Positions 25,461 to 36,151 of a stretch of 64,000 nt of DNA are shown piece after piece. Below the pieces are notes generated by a model. The model was not told where the DNA came from. It saw nothing but the letters and a program-made list of their open reading frames with translations, and did not search any database. This DNA is from Burkholderiales bacterium (lineage in GTDB: Bacteria; Pseudomonadota; Gammaproteobacteria; Burkholderiales; Burkholderiaceae_B). Numbering within the stretch: the stretch's first letter is position 1; each line of letters begins with the position of its first letter. A program made the position numbers and the translations under genes. The stretch lies in NCBI GenBank assembly GCA_021299735.1, contig JAJTEM010000008.1, forward strand, positions 1 to 64,000, in the 5' to 3' direction.

Positions 25461-26711
25461 GTGAACCATTCAATGCGCAAGCGAATCCTGATCGCGTTGC
25501 TGATGGCCTTGGTCGTGATCATGACGACCGCTGGCTTCATCACAAATCCCGATGAGCCTTCGGCTTTGGGCCACCCGTATGAAACCAAGCTGGCTTTTCA
25601 GGTGTGGAGCGAGCAGGGCAAGCTGCTGGTGCGTTCAGAATTTGCTCCCGATGAGCGCCTGGGGCCTTTAAAAGAGGGGTTTTGGGAGCGCAATTCAGGC
25701 GGTACGACTTGGCATGTGTTTACCTTGAAAAGTGGGGGCATATGGATTGAAGTGGCTGAGGAAACCGGTTTGCGCAGTGAAATTGCAAGTGATGTGGGGA
25801 CCACTTTGATCAGCCCACTCCTTGTTGGTTTTGCAGCCTTGATGCTGCTGGTGAATTTGATTGTGATTGTCGGATTTCGTCCCCTTGCAAAGCTTGCAGA
25901 TTCAATTGAACATCGCGACCCAAAAGACAATTCGCCCCTGGACCTGCGCGACACGCCCGAAGAACTGTTGCCCGTGGTGCAATCCCTGAACAGTTTGTTG
26001 GAGCGCATGGCCAATACCCTGGCCCGCGAACAGCGTTTCACCGATTCTGCCGCGCACGAGTTGAGGACCCCGTTGGCAGCCATGAGTGTGCATGCTGAAA
26101 ATGCGGCCAATGCGAAAGATGAGGATGAACGCGCTATTTCCCTTGCGTATCTGATGACCGGGATGAACCGAACGAAACACCTGGTTGAGCAAATGCTGGT
26201 ATACAGCCGAATTGGCGTGGATTCACAGTCTGAGCCTGAAGTAGCAGTTGATTTGGTAGAGGAGCTGCAATACCTGGTTAATAGCCAACGAACTGTACTT
26301 GAAGGCAGTGGCTTCAGAATTGAATTGGACGTTCCAGCGAGACCGGTTCAAGTGATATCCCAACGTGGTTTGCTTGAGATATTGCTTAGAAACTTGTTGG
26401 ACAATGCCTGTAAACATTCAAGAGATCCCAACGGTGTGGTTGCAGTTCAGCTTCAGCTGGTGAATGAGGGCAAACTGGCGGTGATTCATTTTCGGAATAT
26501 GGCAGATCCGATCGCCGCAGATGAGGTACCGCGTTTATTTGAACCTTACTATCGACCAGTGAATACTCGCGCAAAAGGCCATGGCTTAGGTTTGGCTATT
26601 GCCAAAGAGGTGGTTGCTCTAAATGGATGGCATCTTGAGTTAACACGCAACTCGACCACTGAAGGCATTGAGTTCACTTGTGAAATACCGGTTGCGAGTG
26701 TTCATAACTAG
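25461..26711 (+). CDS. Sensor histidine kinase (QseC/PmrB-like)
   Basis: 416 residues if begun at the GTG at 25461 after GGGGG; ATG 25473 is an alternative. Two transmembrane segments (about 8-26 and 120-142) flank a small periplasmic sensor of about 90 residues. Then come a HAMP-like linker, a HisKA box (FTDSAAHELRTPLAAMSVHAENA) and an HATPase domain (NLLDNACKHS, GHGLGLAIAKEV). The N-box and G-boxes are intact, so an active kinase is expected. Last gene of the operon; converges with the next gene. Confidence 0.91.
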   Translation: MNHSMRKRILIALLMALVVIMTTAGFITNPDEPSALGHPYETKLAFQVWSEQGKLLVRSEFAPDERLGPLKEGFWERNSGGTTWHVFTLKSGGIWIEVAEETGLRSEIASDVGTTLISPLLVGFAALMLLVNLIVIVGFRPLAKLADSIEHRDPKDNSPLDLRDTPEELLPVVQSLNSLLERMANTLAREQRFTDSAAHELRTPLAAMSVHAENAANAKDEDERAISLAYLMTGMNRTKHLVEQMLVYSRIGVDSQSEPEVAVDLVEELQYLVNSQRTVLEGSGFRIELDVPARPVQVISQRGLLEILLRNLLDNACKHSRDPNGVVAVQLQLVNEGKLAVIHFRNMADPIAADEVPRLFEPYYRPVNTRAKGHGLGLAIAKEVVALNGWHLELTRNSTTEGIEFTCEIPVASVHN

Positions 26712-26718
26712 GATGCGG

Positions 26719-27834
26719 TCACTGCCCCAAATCCGCCAAGGGATGTGTTTTCTGAAATCGTGGTTTTAAAATGTCCCGAATGATCTCATCGCTGACATCG
26801 CCCAAATTCGCAGGGTTCCACCTCGGCGCTTTGTCTTTGTCGACCAGCAGCGCACGCACGCCCTCTGGAAAATCCGGGTGGGCGCAACAGCCCACTGCCG
26901 CTTGATATTCAAGCCGCAATACATCAGCCAAATCAGCGCCGGCATGGTGCTTCATTAATTCAAATGAAAGAGCGGCCGAAGTAGGTGAGCCGTTTGCATA
27001 CGCCTGTGCGGCTTTGGCCAGCCAGGCCACATCGCTTTGTTGCAGCGCGCGCAATTCAATATCTATTTTCGTCAGCGAATCAGGGTTCATGACCGCATCA
27101 ATTTTCTCTGCGTGAGTATGTAGCAATGGCGTTGGCGCTTCTACCTCAAACTGTCTTAGCAGCGCACTTAATTTTTCTCCATCGGTATTTGGGTTAAGCT
27201 GCCAGTGCGTGTTTGTAATCGCTTGCAACACATTCGAAAACTGTTCATGCGGCACTACTGCATCAGCCCAATCACCGATTAACGCATCGCCAGCATTGAT
27301 GATTGCACCAGTCAAGGCCAGAAACAAACCGGTGTGCGCAGGCATGCGATGTAAAAACCAGGTGCCTGCCACATCAGGGTACAGGCCAATGTGAATTTCA
27401 GGCATGGCAATGCGTGCATTGGGGCTGACCACGCGGTGCGAAGCACCCATCATCAAACCCACGCCGCCACCCATCACAATTCCGTGGGCCCAACACAAAA
27501 TTGGTTTTGGGTAGGTGTGTATGCGGTAGTCCAGCCTGTATTCGCGTTCGAAAAACGCTTCGGCTTCTGGCGGTACTACACCAGCGTTTACTCGCTTGCT
27601 GGCGTGGTGCAAATTGACTACATCACCGCCCGCGCAAAAAGCTTTGTCGCCGGCTGCGCTTAGCACCACACCTGCAATTGAATCGTCTTGCGCCCAGGCT
27701 TTCAACTGGGGGTCGAGCAGGTCGATCATGGGCAGGGTCAGTGCATTGAGCGCGGCTGAATTATTCAAAACCGCATGGCCGAACCTGTGGCTGCTTGCTG
27801 TGGTGATGGTGCTGAAAATGACAGGGGCTGACAT
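26719..27834 (-). CDS. Enoyl-CoA hydratase/isomerase family, probable 3-hydroxyisobutyryl-CoA hydrolase
   Basis: 371 residues from ATG 27834; the longer frame adds an unrelated N-terminus. Crotonase fold with oxyanion-hole elements AFCAGGDV and GIVMGGGVGLM, and MPEIHIGLYPDVAGTWFLHRMP, the signature that separates HIBCH-type thioester hydrolases from ordinary hydratases. Such enzymes release 3-hydroxyisobutyrate in valine catabolism, but CoA hydrolases of related substrates share the signature. Single gene with no valine-pathway neighbours. The ribosome-binding site is weak. Confidence 0.85.
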   Translation of the reverse strand: MSAPVIFSTITTASSHRFGHAVLNNSAALNALTLPMIDLLDPQLKAWAQDDSIAGVVLSAAGDKAFCAGGDVVNLHHASKRVNAGVVPPEAEAFFEREYRLDYRIHTYPKPILCWAHGIVMGGGVGLMMGASHRVVSPNARIAMPEIHIGLYPDVAGTWFLHRMPAHTGLFLALTGAIINAGDALIGDWADAVVPHEQFSNVLQAITNTHWQLNPNTDGEKLSALLRQFEVEAPTPLLHTHAEKIDAVMNPDSLTKIDIELRALQQSDVAWLAKAAQAYANGSPTSAALSFELMKHHAGADLADVLRLEYQAAVGCCAHPDFPEGVRALLVDKDKAPRWNPANLGDVSDEIIRDILKPRFQKTHPLADLGQ

Positions 27835-27897
27835 GAATTGAATGGCTGCAGGAGTTAAAACCGGACAGCAAACAATACACCGATTCCATGCGCAAAC

Positions 27898-27930
27898 AAA
27901 AAAGCCCAGTGCTTTCACACCGGGCTTTTA
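27898..27930 (-). terminator. Rho-independent terminator of katG
   Basis: On the minus strand GCCCGGTGTG pairs with CACTGGGC (one mismatch) and is followed by a T-run. It lies 40 bases after the katG stop. A separate 22-bp perfect palindrome (27936-27957) sits between the stop and this terminator. Confidence 0.75.
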
Positions 27931-27969
27931 GGATACGAAGCAAATTAATTTGCTTCGCTGTTCAACAAA

Positions 27970-30508
<2,539 letters not shown>

Positions 30509-31618
30509 ATGCTAATCCGCCTTTTGTGCGCCTTGCTGGCATTCATCGGCACCCTTGTTTTTAGCCCAGCCTATTCGCAAGTGAAGGGAGCGGAAATTCC
30601 TCCTAACATGATTGGCAATGTGTCGCGCCAGTTGATGAAGGAAATGAAGCCGCTGGACAAACCCTTGCACATCAAGATTTGCATTTTCGACATTCTGGGC
30701 AAGGCCGGGCCGGTGTTTAGTGTGGCGCAGGACATTGCGCTGGAAGCCCGAAAGTGGAATGTATTTGCCGAGTTGATTCCCCACACCAACGAGACTGTGG
30801 CTACAGAATCGTTTCGCACGGGGCAGTGTGAGGCGGTGGGTATAACTACACTGCGTGCACGTTTGTTCAACCCCTTCATGGGCAGCTTTGATGCCGTGGG
30901 TGCACTGCCTTCCTACGACCACGTAAAAACTGCCTTGCAAGTGCTGATGGGCAACGATGCCTTGTACGATCTTTCAATCCAGGGCAAGTACCAGGTGGTG
31001 GGGATGGCCCCGCTGGGGGCAGCTTACGTGATGGTGAATGACCGCTCTATCGATTCGATTGAAAAAGCCGCAGGAAAAAAAGTGGCCGTGATGGATTGGG
31101 ACAAGAGCCAGGCCAAAATGATTCAGCAGTTGGGTGCACAGGCAGTGCCCAGCGACATTACCAACTTTGCGCAAAAATTCAATAACGGTGTGGTCGACAT
31201 TGTGGCTGCGCCCGCTGTGGCCTTTGCACCGCTTGAGCTATACAGGGGCTTGGGCACCAAAGGTGGCGTGTACAAAATGCCGCTGTTGAATGTGACAGGT
31301 TCAGCAATTATTAACCGCACGCGTTTGGAAAAAGAAATACCCGACCTGGATGAACGTTTGAAGAAAATGCGCAAGTTTGGTTTGGGTTTTATTGACCAGG
31401 CACTGGATGCGGTAAAAAGCATTGAAAAGCAGGTACCCGTCAAATACTGGATGACAGTGACACCCGCTGATCAGGAAAAATACAATGTGATGATGCAGCA
31501 GGCACGTATACAGTTAACGCAAGAAGGCGTTTATGACAAACGCATGATGAACCTGCTGAAAAAAGTACGCTGCCACCACACACCCAGTGCTGCGGAATGC
31601 AGCACGGGTGTTGAATAG
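30509..31618 (+). CDS. Putative solute-binding protein (DUF6091, TRAP-receptor-like)
   Basis: 369 residues from ATG 30509, where a signal peptide begins (LLCALLAFIGTLVF, cleavage near YSQ). The order KICIFDILGKAGPVF, FRTGQCEAVGITTLRARLFN and GSAIINRTRL resembles the family described as TRAP transporter receptors of unknown substrate. No membrane subunits lie next to it, so the uptake role is inferred. A Cys pair near the C-terminus (VRCHHTPSAAECSTG) could form a disulphide. Single-gene unit. Confidence 0.75.
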   Translation: MLIRLLCALLAFIGTLVFSPAYSQVKGAEIPPNMIGNVSRQLMKEMKPLDKPLHIKICIFDILGKAGPVFSVAQDIALEARKWNVFAELIPHTNETVATESFRTGQCEAVGITTLRARLFNPFMGSFDAVGALPSYDHVKTALQVLMGNDALYDLSIQGKYQVVGMAPLGAAYVMVNDRSIDSIEKAAGKKVAVMDWDKSQAKMIQQLGAQAVPSDITNFAQKFNNGVVDIVAAPAVAFAPLELYRGLGTKGGVYKMPLLNVTGSAIINRTRLEKEIPDLDERLKKMRKFGLGFIDQALDAVKSIEKQVPVKYWMTVTPADQEKYNVMMQQARIQLTQEGVYDKRMMNLLKKVRCHHTPSAAECSTGVE

Positions 31619-31641
31619 CCAACTGCTTTAAAACGTGTTGT

Positions 31642-32244
31642 TTAAAACGTGTTATTCACCAACACTTCATTCAGGCTGAGTTGCCCGGGCTTGGGCCAGG
31701 GTGCTTTGGTGCCTTTGCCAATTGCAACCATGGGGCCCATGACATGGTCGGCTGGCAAGTTGATCAACTTCGCAACGCCTTCAAGGTCAAAGCCGATCAT
31801 GGGGCAGGAGTCCAGCCCAATTCCTTTGGCTGCCAGCATTAGTGTTTGCATGGCCATACCAATTGAGCGCTGCGCCTCATCGCGCTGCAACCAATCGCGG
31901 CCGTCGTGAAAAGGGCTCATCCATCCGACCAACAAGTCTGCCACTTCCTTGGGGGCCTGTGCCCAATAGCGAGAGGGGTTCTTCTGCCAGGCTTTCATGT
32001 CAGCGGTCATGATGACCAACAAAGATGCGTCTGTGATTTGGGACTGGTCGTTGCCTAGCTTGCGCATTTCGGCGCGCAAGGCTTTGTCTCGCACTACAAC
32101 AAAACGCCAGTGCTGGATGTTGAAGCTGGTGGGCGCCTGAATGGCAGCCTCGAACAATTTTTTCTCGTTGTCTGCGGAAATGACATATTCAGGATCAAAT
32201 GCCTTGATAGCGCGGCGTTGATAAATTGCCTCGAATAATTCCAT
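31642..32244 (-). CDS. Nitroreductase-family protein
   Basis: 200 residues from ATG 32244, preceded by GGGAG. N-terminal RRAIKAFDPEYVI and PTSFNIQHWRFVVVRD bind FMN, and SIGMAMQTLMLAAKGIGLDSCPMIGFD is the usual dimer and substrate region. It uses NAD(P)H to reduce nitroaromatics, quinones or other acceptors; the physiological substrate is unknown. Located downstream of srpA on the same strand but separated by a terminator, so probably its own unit. Confidence 0.92.
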   Translation of the reverse strand: MELFEAIYQRRAIKAFDPEYVISADNEKKLFEAAIQAPTSFNIQHWRFVVVRDKALRAEMRKLGNDQSQITDASLLVIMTADMKAWQKNPSRYWAQAPKEVADLLVGWMSPFHDGRDWLQRDEAQRSIGMAMQTLMLAAKGIGLDSCPMIGFDLEGVAKLINLPADHVMGPMVAIGKGTKAPWPKPGQLSLNEVLVNNTF

Positions 32245-32281
32245 GTTCTGCTCCCTAATGGTACTGCGTCGGTAATTCATT

Positions 32282-32316
32282 AAAAAAAGGCCGGAACCCT
32301 GGAGGGGGAACCGGCC
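32282..32316 (-). terminator. Rho-independent terminator of the SrpA-like gene
   Basis: On the minus strand GGCCGG pairs with CCGGCC, with an extension CCC/GGG after a TT-TT mismatch, followed by seven T. It lies about 30 bases after the stop at 32348. Confidence 0.85.
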
Positions 32317-32347
32317 GATAGTGTACAGGCTAAAAGGGGAACGTCGC

Positions 32348-33349
32348 TTATTTGGCCATGCGGCGAGCCTGTGACACTGCGTAGCTGCCTGCTCTTGCTG
32401 CCAGCAAGGGATCATCTGATCCTTCAATACCGGTGGGCAATACCAGTGGGTTGAAATTGATACTGTCGCAAGCTGCTTTGTCGGTTACTGCGGTAACTTT
32501 CAAGCGGCCAGCCACCACTTTTTTACGGTCATCGGGCCAGGCAACAGTGGCGTTGTTAGTGGGGTCTCCAGCTTCTGCGAGTTGCAACACCATGTCGAAT
32601 TCAACTGGAATTTGCGACACGCGGCCTTTCAACTCATCTTCCAGAAACACTTTGGAATGGGTGGCCAATTTGTCGTCAGCAATAAATTCCTGACCAGTTA
32701 CTGGCACAAACATCCATTTCGCGAACTGGGTTTTACCAGCAGCATTGGTGAATTTGAATGCATGGGTGCTCCAGTAGTTCACAGCGGCGTAGCTGGCTGG
32801 TACGCCGGTTTTGGCAAGCCAGTCTGCCTGGGGTTTGAAGTCAGGGTATTTGGCTGCGGCTGCTGCAATTTTGGCTGGATCCGGCTTTTTGGTGGCTGGG
32901 TCGGGCTTGCGCGCTTCCAGGAACGCAAGGAAAGCATCGGGTGTGGCGGCGGTGAAGAAGGGGGCTGAAATATTGGCCATCAGCCACTGCTCACCCTTTG
33001 GCAAGTCGAACTGGGCTGCCAGGCCGCGCACACTTTTGCCATTTTCAGGGGCGTTGGGGTTACCGCCGCCCACTGAGAAACGCAGGGTAACGGGTACCGG
33101 CTTACCGGAAAAAGCAGAGGCTTTGGAAATGGCTGCAGCTGCTTTGTTGCCAGTGAAGGTACCCGCAGCGCAAACGCCACGTGCACCAGAACGGCGTGAG
33201 CCTGCGTGGGTTCCAAACACACCCTCAAGGCCATCAACCAAATTGACTGCATTGGCGGGTTCGCTGGGAATAGGCGTTTGGGCAACTGCATATTGTGTTC
33301 CAAGCGCGGCCATAGCGGCCAAAACTGACAAACCAAGTACTTTTTTCAT
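32348..33349 (-). CDS. Periplasmic catalase-family peroxidase (SrpA-like)
   Basis: 333 residues from ATG 33349, giving a signal peptide (MKKVLGLSVLAAMAALG...VAQ). The minimal catalase fold: distal His in FGTHAGSRRSGARG, VPVTLRFSVGGGNPNAPE, YWSTHAFKFTNAAGK, and the proximal-haem ligand region ARAGSYAVSQARR with its Tyr. Short relative to classical catalases (about 480), as expected for this subfamily, which mainly acts as an organic-substrate peroxidase. Acts outside the cytoplasm and complements the cytoplasmic KatG nearby. Confidence 0.93.
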   Translation of the reverse strand: MKKVLGLSVLAAMAALGTQYAVAQTPIPSEPANAVNLVDGLEGVFGTHAGSRRSGARGVCAAGTFTGNKAAAAISKASAFSGKPVPVTLRFSVGGGNPNAPENGKSVRGLAAQFDLPKGEQWLMANISAPFFTAATPDAFLAFLEARKPDPATKKPDPAKIAAAAAKYPDFKPQADWLAKTGVPASYAAVNYWSTHAFKFTNAAGKTQFAKWMFVPVTGQEFIADDKLATHSKVFLEDELKGRVSQIPVEFDMVLQLAEAGDPTNNATVAWPDDRKKVVAGRLKVTAVTDKAACDSINFNPLVLPTGIEGSDDPLLAARAGSYAVSQARRMAK

Positions 33350-33551
33350 TGTTCTGCATCCTTTTTTGATGTTCGCTGAGTGCATCCCGGGCCCATCACG
33401 TGGGTGGAAGTTCAGTTTAGATCGTTGGAGTGAAGAATAAGTTACCGTGTCACGAAAATATAATTTTTTAACTTGGTTCAGCTGGTTTTTTAAAACAGGG
33501 CACCTGGCCTGCAATTGCTGACAACGCAGGCCAAGTTCAAGCTTTTGAAGT

Positions 33552-34673
33552 TTAGTGCTGCTGTGGACGAGGGTATACAATGGCCCTTATTTCGGGGTCT
33601 CGCTGAAAGTGTGGGCCCATGTAGATCATGCTGATTTGGGAGTTTCTCACGGCAGCAATTGCCACCTCCCTGTCGTTTTTCAGTTCCGGGCTTGCATATT
33701 GATAGGCAATCCCGTTGTTTTGAACGGCTGCCATCACGACAACTTTGTCATTGCGCATGGCTTCACTTGCAAATCCGAGAACCCAGCCATTTTGGCGTAC
33801 CGCGGCAAGTACAATTTCCTTGTCGTTTTTCAATTCCTCGCTCGCAAACGAGAGTGACCAGCCCATTAGGTGGGCTGCACGCAATACAACATCCCGATCG
33901 TTGCGATGCACTGCATCCATAGTTTCAAGTGCCAGCGGATGCGTTTGAACTATTATGATTGCTTGTCGTTTTCTGTCTAAAATGTTTCTGATCGCTTCGA
34001 TGTGATCCATTTGTTCAGTGGGGTGCGCAGTTTCGAGGGCAAGATTGCAGACACCGATCAGCTGGTCCAGTTGATGAATTTGCAGCTTGCCGATTGTGGT
34101 GACTGATTGATCGGAGAGCTTGCCCAGTGCCCTTAGAAGCACCGCACTTAGGCTTGCCAGTTGGCGTAGTGGTTGAGCAGGAACAGTTCTACCATTCTGC
34201 ACTGCGGTGCGTACGGGTTCGATAAAGTGCGATATCAACTTTTGAAGAACGTCGCTGACGAGTGATTTGTCTGGTATCGAGTCAATAGCACACACATTGG
34301 CAAGATCATTGGTCAATTCTTCTGCCGTTGGCAAATCATTGAATTTGCCTGTTTTCAATGCCTTGCAAAGCTTTGCAAGCCCATGGCTTTCATGAGCCAT
34401 TTCATGGGCAAATAGCTTTAGCAGCTTCATGGCGGCTTCAGGCCGATTCCTGACCAAAGTTTGCAAGGCGAATAAATCGCCTTTGTTGCCCGTGTGGGGT
34501 ACGTCTACAGGTTGCGGTGCAGTGCGAACAGTGTTTCGCTTAAAGTTTGTTATTTGCCTTTGAAGCTCAAGGTTTAATTTGAGAACAGCTCTCGATGTGC
34601 CGGAGAGCTGTTGATTGGCGGGTACTGAGGGATTTGCCGTTGCTTTTTCGGCTCTCGAAATCGGAGTGACCAT
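33552..34673 (-). CDS. DUF4116-repeat protein of unknown function
   Basis: 373 residues. The C-terminal third (about 260-365) contains four tandem units of about 25 residues: NDRDVVLRAAHLMGWSLSFASEELK, NDKEIVLAAVRQNGWVLGFASEAMR, NDKVVVMAAVQNNGIAYQYASPELK, NDREVAIAAVRNSQISMIYMG. This is the DUF4116 repeat found in leucine-rich-like helical arrays of protists, large viruses and intracellular or eukaryote-associated bacteria. The N-terminal 250 residues are mostly helical with no recognised domain and no signal peptide. Nothing nearby points to a role; it could be a secreted effector or an internal scaffold. Confidence 0.75.
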   Translation of the reverse strand: MVTPISRAEKATANPSVPANQQLSGTSRAVLKLNLELQRQITNFKRNTVRTAPQPVDVPHTGNKGDLFALQTLVRNRPEAAMKLLKLFAHEMAHESHGLAKLCKALKTGKFNDLPTAEELTNDLANVCAIDSIPDKSLVSDVLQKLISHFIEPVRTAVQNGRTVPAQPLRQLASLSAVLLRALGKLSDQSVTTIGKLQIHQLDQLIGVCNLALETAHPTEQMDHIEAIRNILDRKRQAIIIVQTHPLALETMDAVHRNDRDVVLRAAHLMGWSLSFASEELKNDKEIVLAAVRQNGWVLGFASEAMRNDKVVVMAAVQNNGIAYQYASPELKNDREVAIAAVRNSQISMIYMGPHFQRDPEIRAIVYPRPQQH

Positions 34674-34761
34674 ACTACTTAAACCTACTGAAATGAAGCG
34701 TTAAAGGCTTAAGTGGTATTCGGTCTTGGTCGGTTCCTGTACAACGAAAATATGATGGCTT

Positions 34762-35976
34762 TCAGCTGGATGGCAGAAGGTTTTTGATGACTGCTTCAGC
34801 CACAGCTTGGTTCATGTATCGCGGCACTGCATAGGTAAACCGGGCTTCCGCAATTGCAGATTTGGCCACCGCGGGTATATCTGCGGCTTTCAATGCTGCC
34901 AACTGGGTTGGAATTCCAAACTTTTCGTTCATGGCGCGAATTCTGGCAATAAAAGCGCGCGCCAGATGAACATCGTCCGCGCCTTTGTCGCCAATTCCGC
35001 AGGCACGGGCCAAAATGGCGAGCCGGCCAGCACAGTTGGGCAGGGAATAGTCGAGTACATGCGGCATTACGATGGCATTGGCCAAGCCATGGGGGGTGTG
35101 GTACAAAGCCCCAAATTTGTGGGCAATGCCGTGGACGTAGCCCACGCCAGCCTGCGTAAATGCAATGCCGGCCAAGTGGCTTGCACGCGCCATTTTCTGG
35201 CGGGCATCCAGGTTACTGCCATCGGCCACCGCAGTTTCAAGGTGCTTCATGATCAACTGTGTGGCTTCCAATGCCTTTTCGTCGGTTTTCCGGGTGGCAT
35301 TGCGTGAAATAAAAGCCTCCACGGCGTGGGTTAGTGCGTCCATACCGGTGGCGGAGGTAATGTGAGCGGGCAGGCCTGTCATCAGTGAACCATCCAGTGC
35401 CGCGGCGGTGGGCAGCAAGCGCAGGTCCATGGCGGCCACTTTGCGTTTGTTCACGGTGTCGCTTACCACCGCCGCGATGGTTACTTCAGCGCCAGTACCG
35501 GCGGTGGTGGGTATTGCAAACAGGGGGATCATGCCTTTGTGCACACGCAGCAAACCGGTCAGTTTCAATACGGGTTTGTTGTTTTTTGCGCGTGCACCAA
35601 TCATTTTGGCGGCATCAATCGGGCTTCCTCCGCCCACGGCCAGAATGGCTTGGCAGCCATTTTCCATCAATATCCGGTAACCAGCTTCAATTTGTTCAAC
35701 GGTGGGGTTGGGTTCTACACCGTCGTACACCAAATACTTTACGCCTTGGGTTTCAAGTTCGGCTTTCATCTTGTCCAGCACGCCAAGCTTGACCAACACA
35801 GCATCGGTCACAATCAGCACATTGCGGTGGCCCACGCTGGCCATGTGCCGTACCAGGTCCAATGAAGAACCTGTGCCCTCGAACATTCGAGGCCATTTGA
35901 AAGGCATTAGCGCTGTGACTACTTTAAAAATAGCCATGTAAATGCGTAAAGCGAGCACTTCGAGTGCATGCAACAT
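34762..35976 (-). CDS. Iron-containing alcohol dehydrogenase
   Basis: 404 residues. The NAD(P)-binding motif VGGGSPIDAAK (about 117-127), GTGAEVT (about 160) and the metal-ligand segments NAIVMPHVLDY and GIAHKFGALYHTPHG identify a group III, Fe-dependent alcohol dehydrogenase. These oxidise primary alcohols or reduce aldehydes; substrate not identifiable. A hydrophobic N-terminal stretch (1-30) makes the protein a little longer than average. Divergent from a TonB receptor gene. Confidence 0.93.
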   Translation of the reverse strand: MLHALEVLALRIYMAIFKVVTALMPFKWPRMFEGTGSSLDLVRHMASVGHRNVLIVTDAVLVKLGVLDKMKAELETQGVKYLVYDGVEPNPTVEQIEAGYRILMENGCQAILAVGGGSPIDAAKMIGARAKNNKPVLKLTGLLRVHKGMIPLFAIPTTAGTGAEVTIAAVVSDTVNKRKVAAMDLRLLPTAAALDGSLMTGLPAHITSATGMDALTHAVEAFISRNATRKTDEKALEATQLIMKHLETAVADGSNLDARQKMARASHLAGIAFTQAGVGYVHGIAHKFGALYHTPHGLANAIVMPHVLDYSLPNCAGRLAILARACGIGDKGADDVHLARAFIARIRAMNEKFGIPTQLAALKAADIPAVAKSAIAEARFTYAVPRYMNQAVAEAVIKNLLPSS

Positions 35977-36151
35977 GCGGGTGTCTCCTGATTCTTATTG
36001 GGGTTAACAGTTGTTACCCCGATTGTACAAACAGTATCCCGTTTTGAAGCAGAGGAAATATTCCACTTTTTATGACGATCGGGAAAAGTTCACTAGCCCT
36101 TTCAGTCATGCTTGTTGCAACATTAAAACCAAAATTACAGAGACAATTTTC

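Noticed and set aside
27936..27957. Perfect 22-bp palindrome after katG
   Set aside because: A/T-rich and without T-run; the separate hairpin at 27898-27930 is the better terminator. No regulator can be assigned.
31626..31655. Short tandem duplication (TTTAAAACGTGTT twice)
   Set aside because: Only two copies at the 3' end of the nitroreductase gene; likely replication slippage with no evident role.
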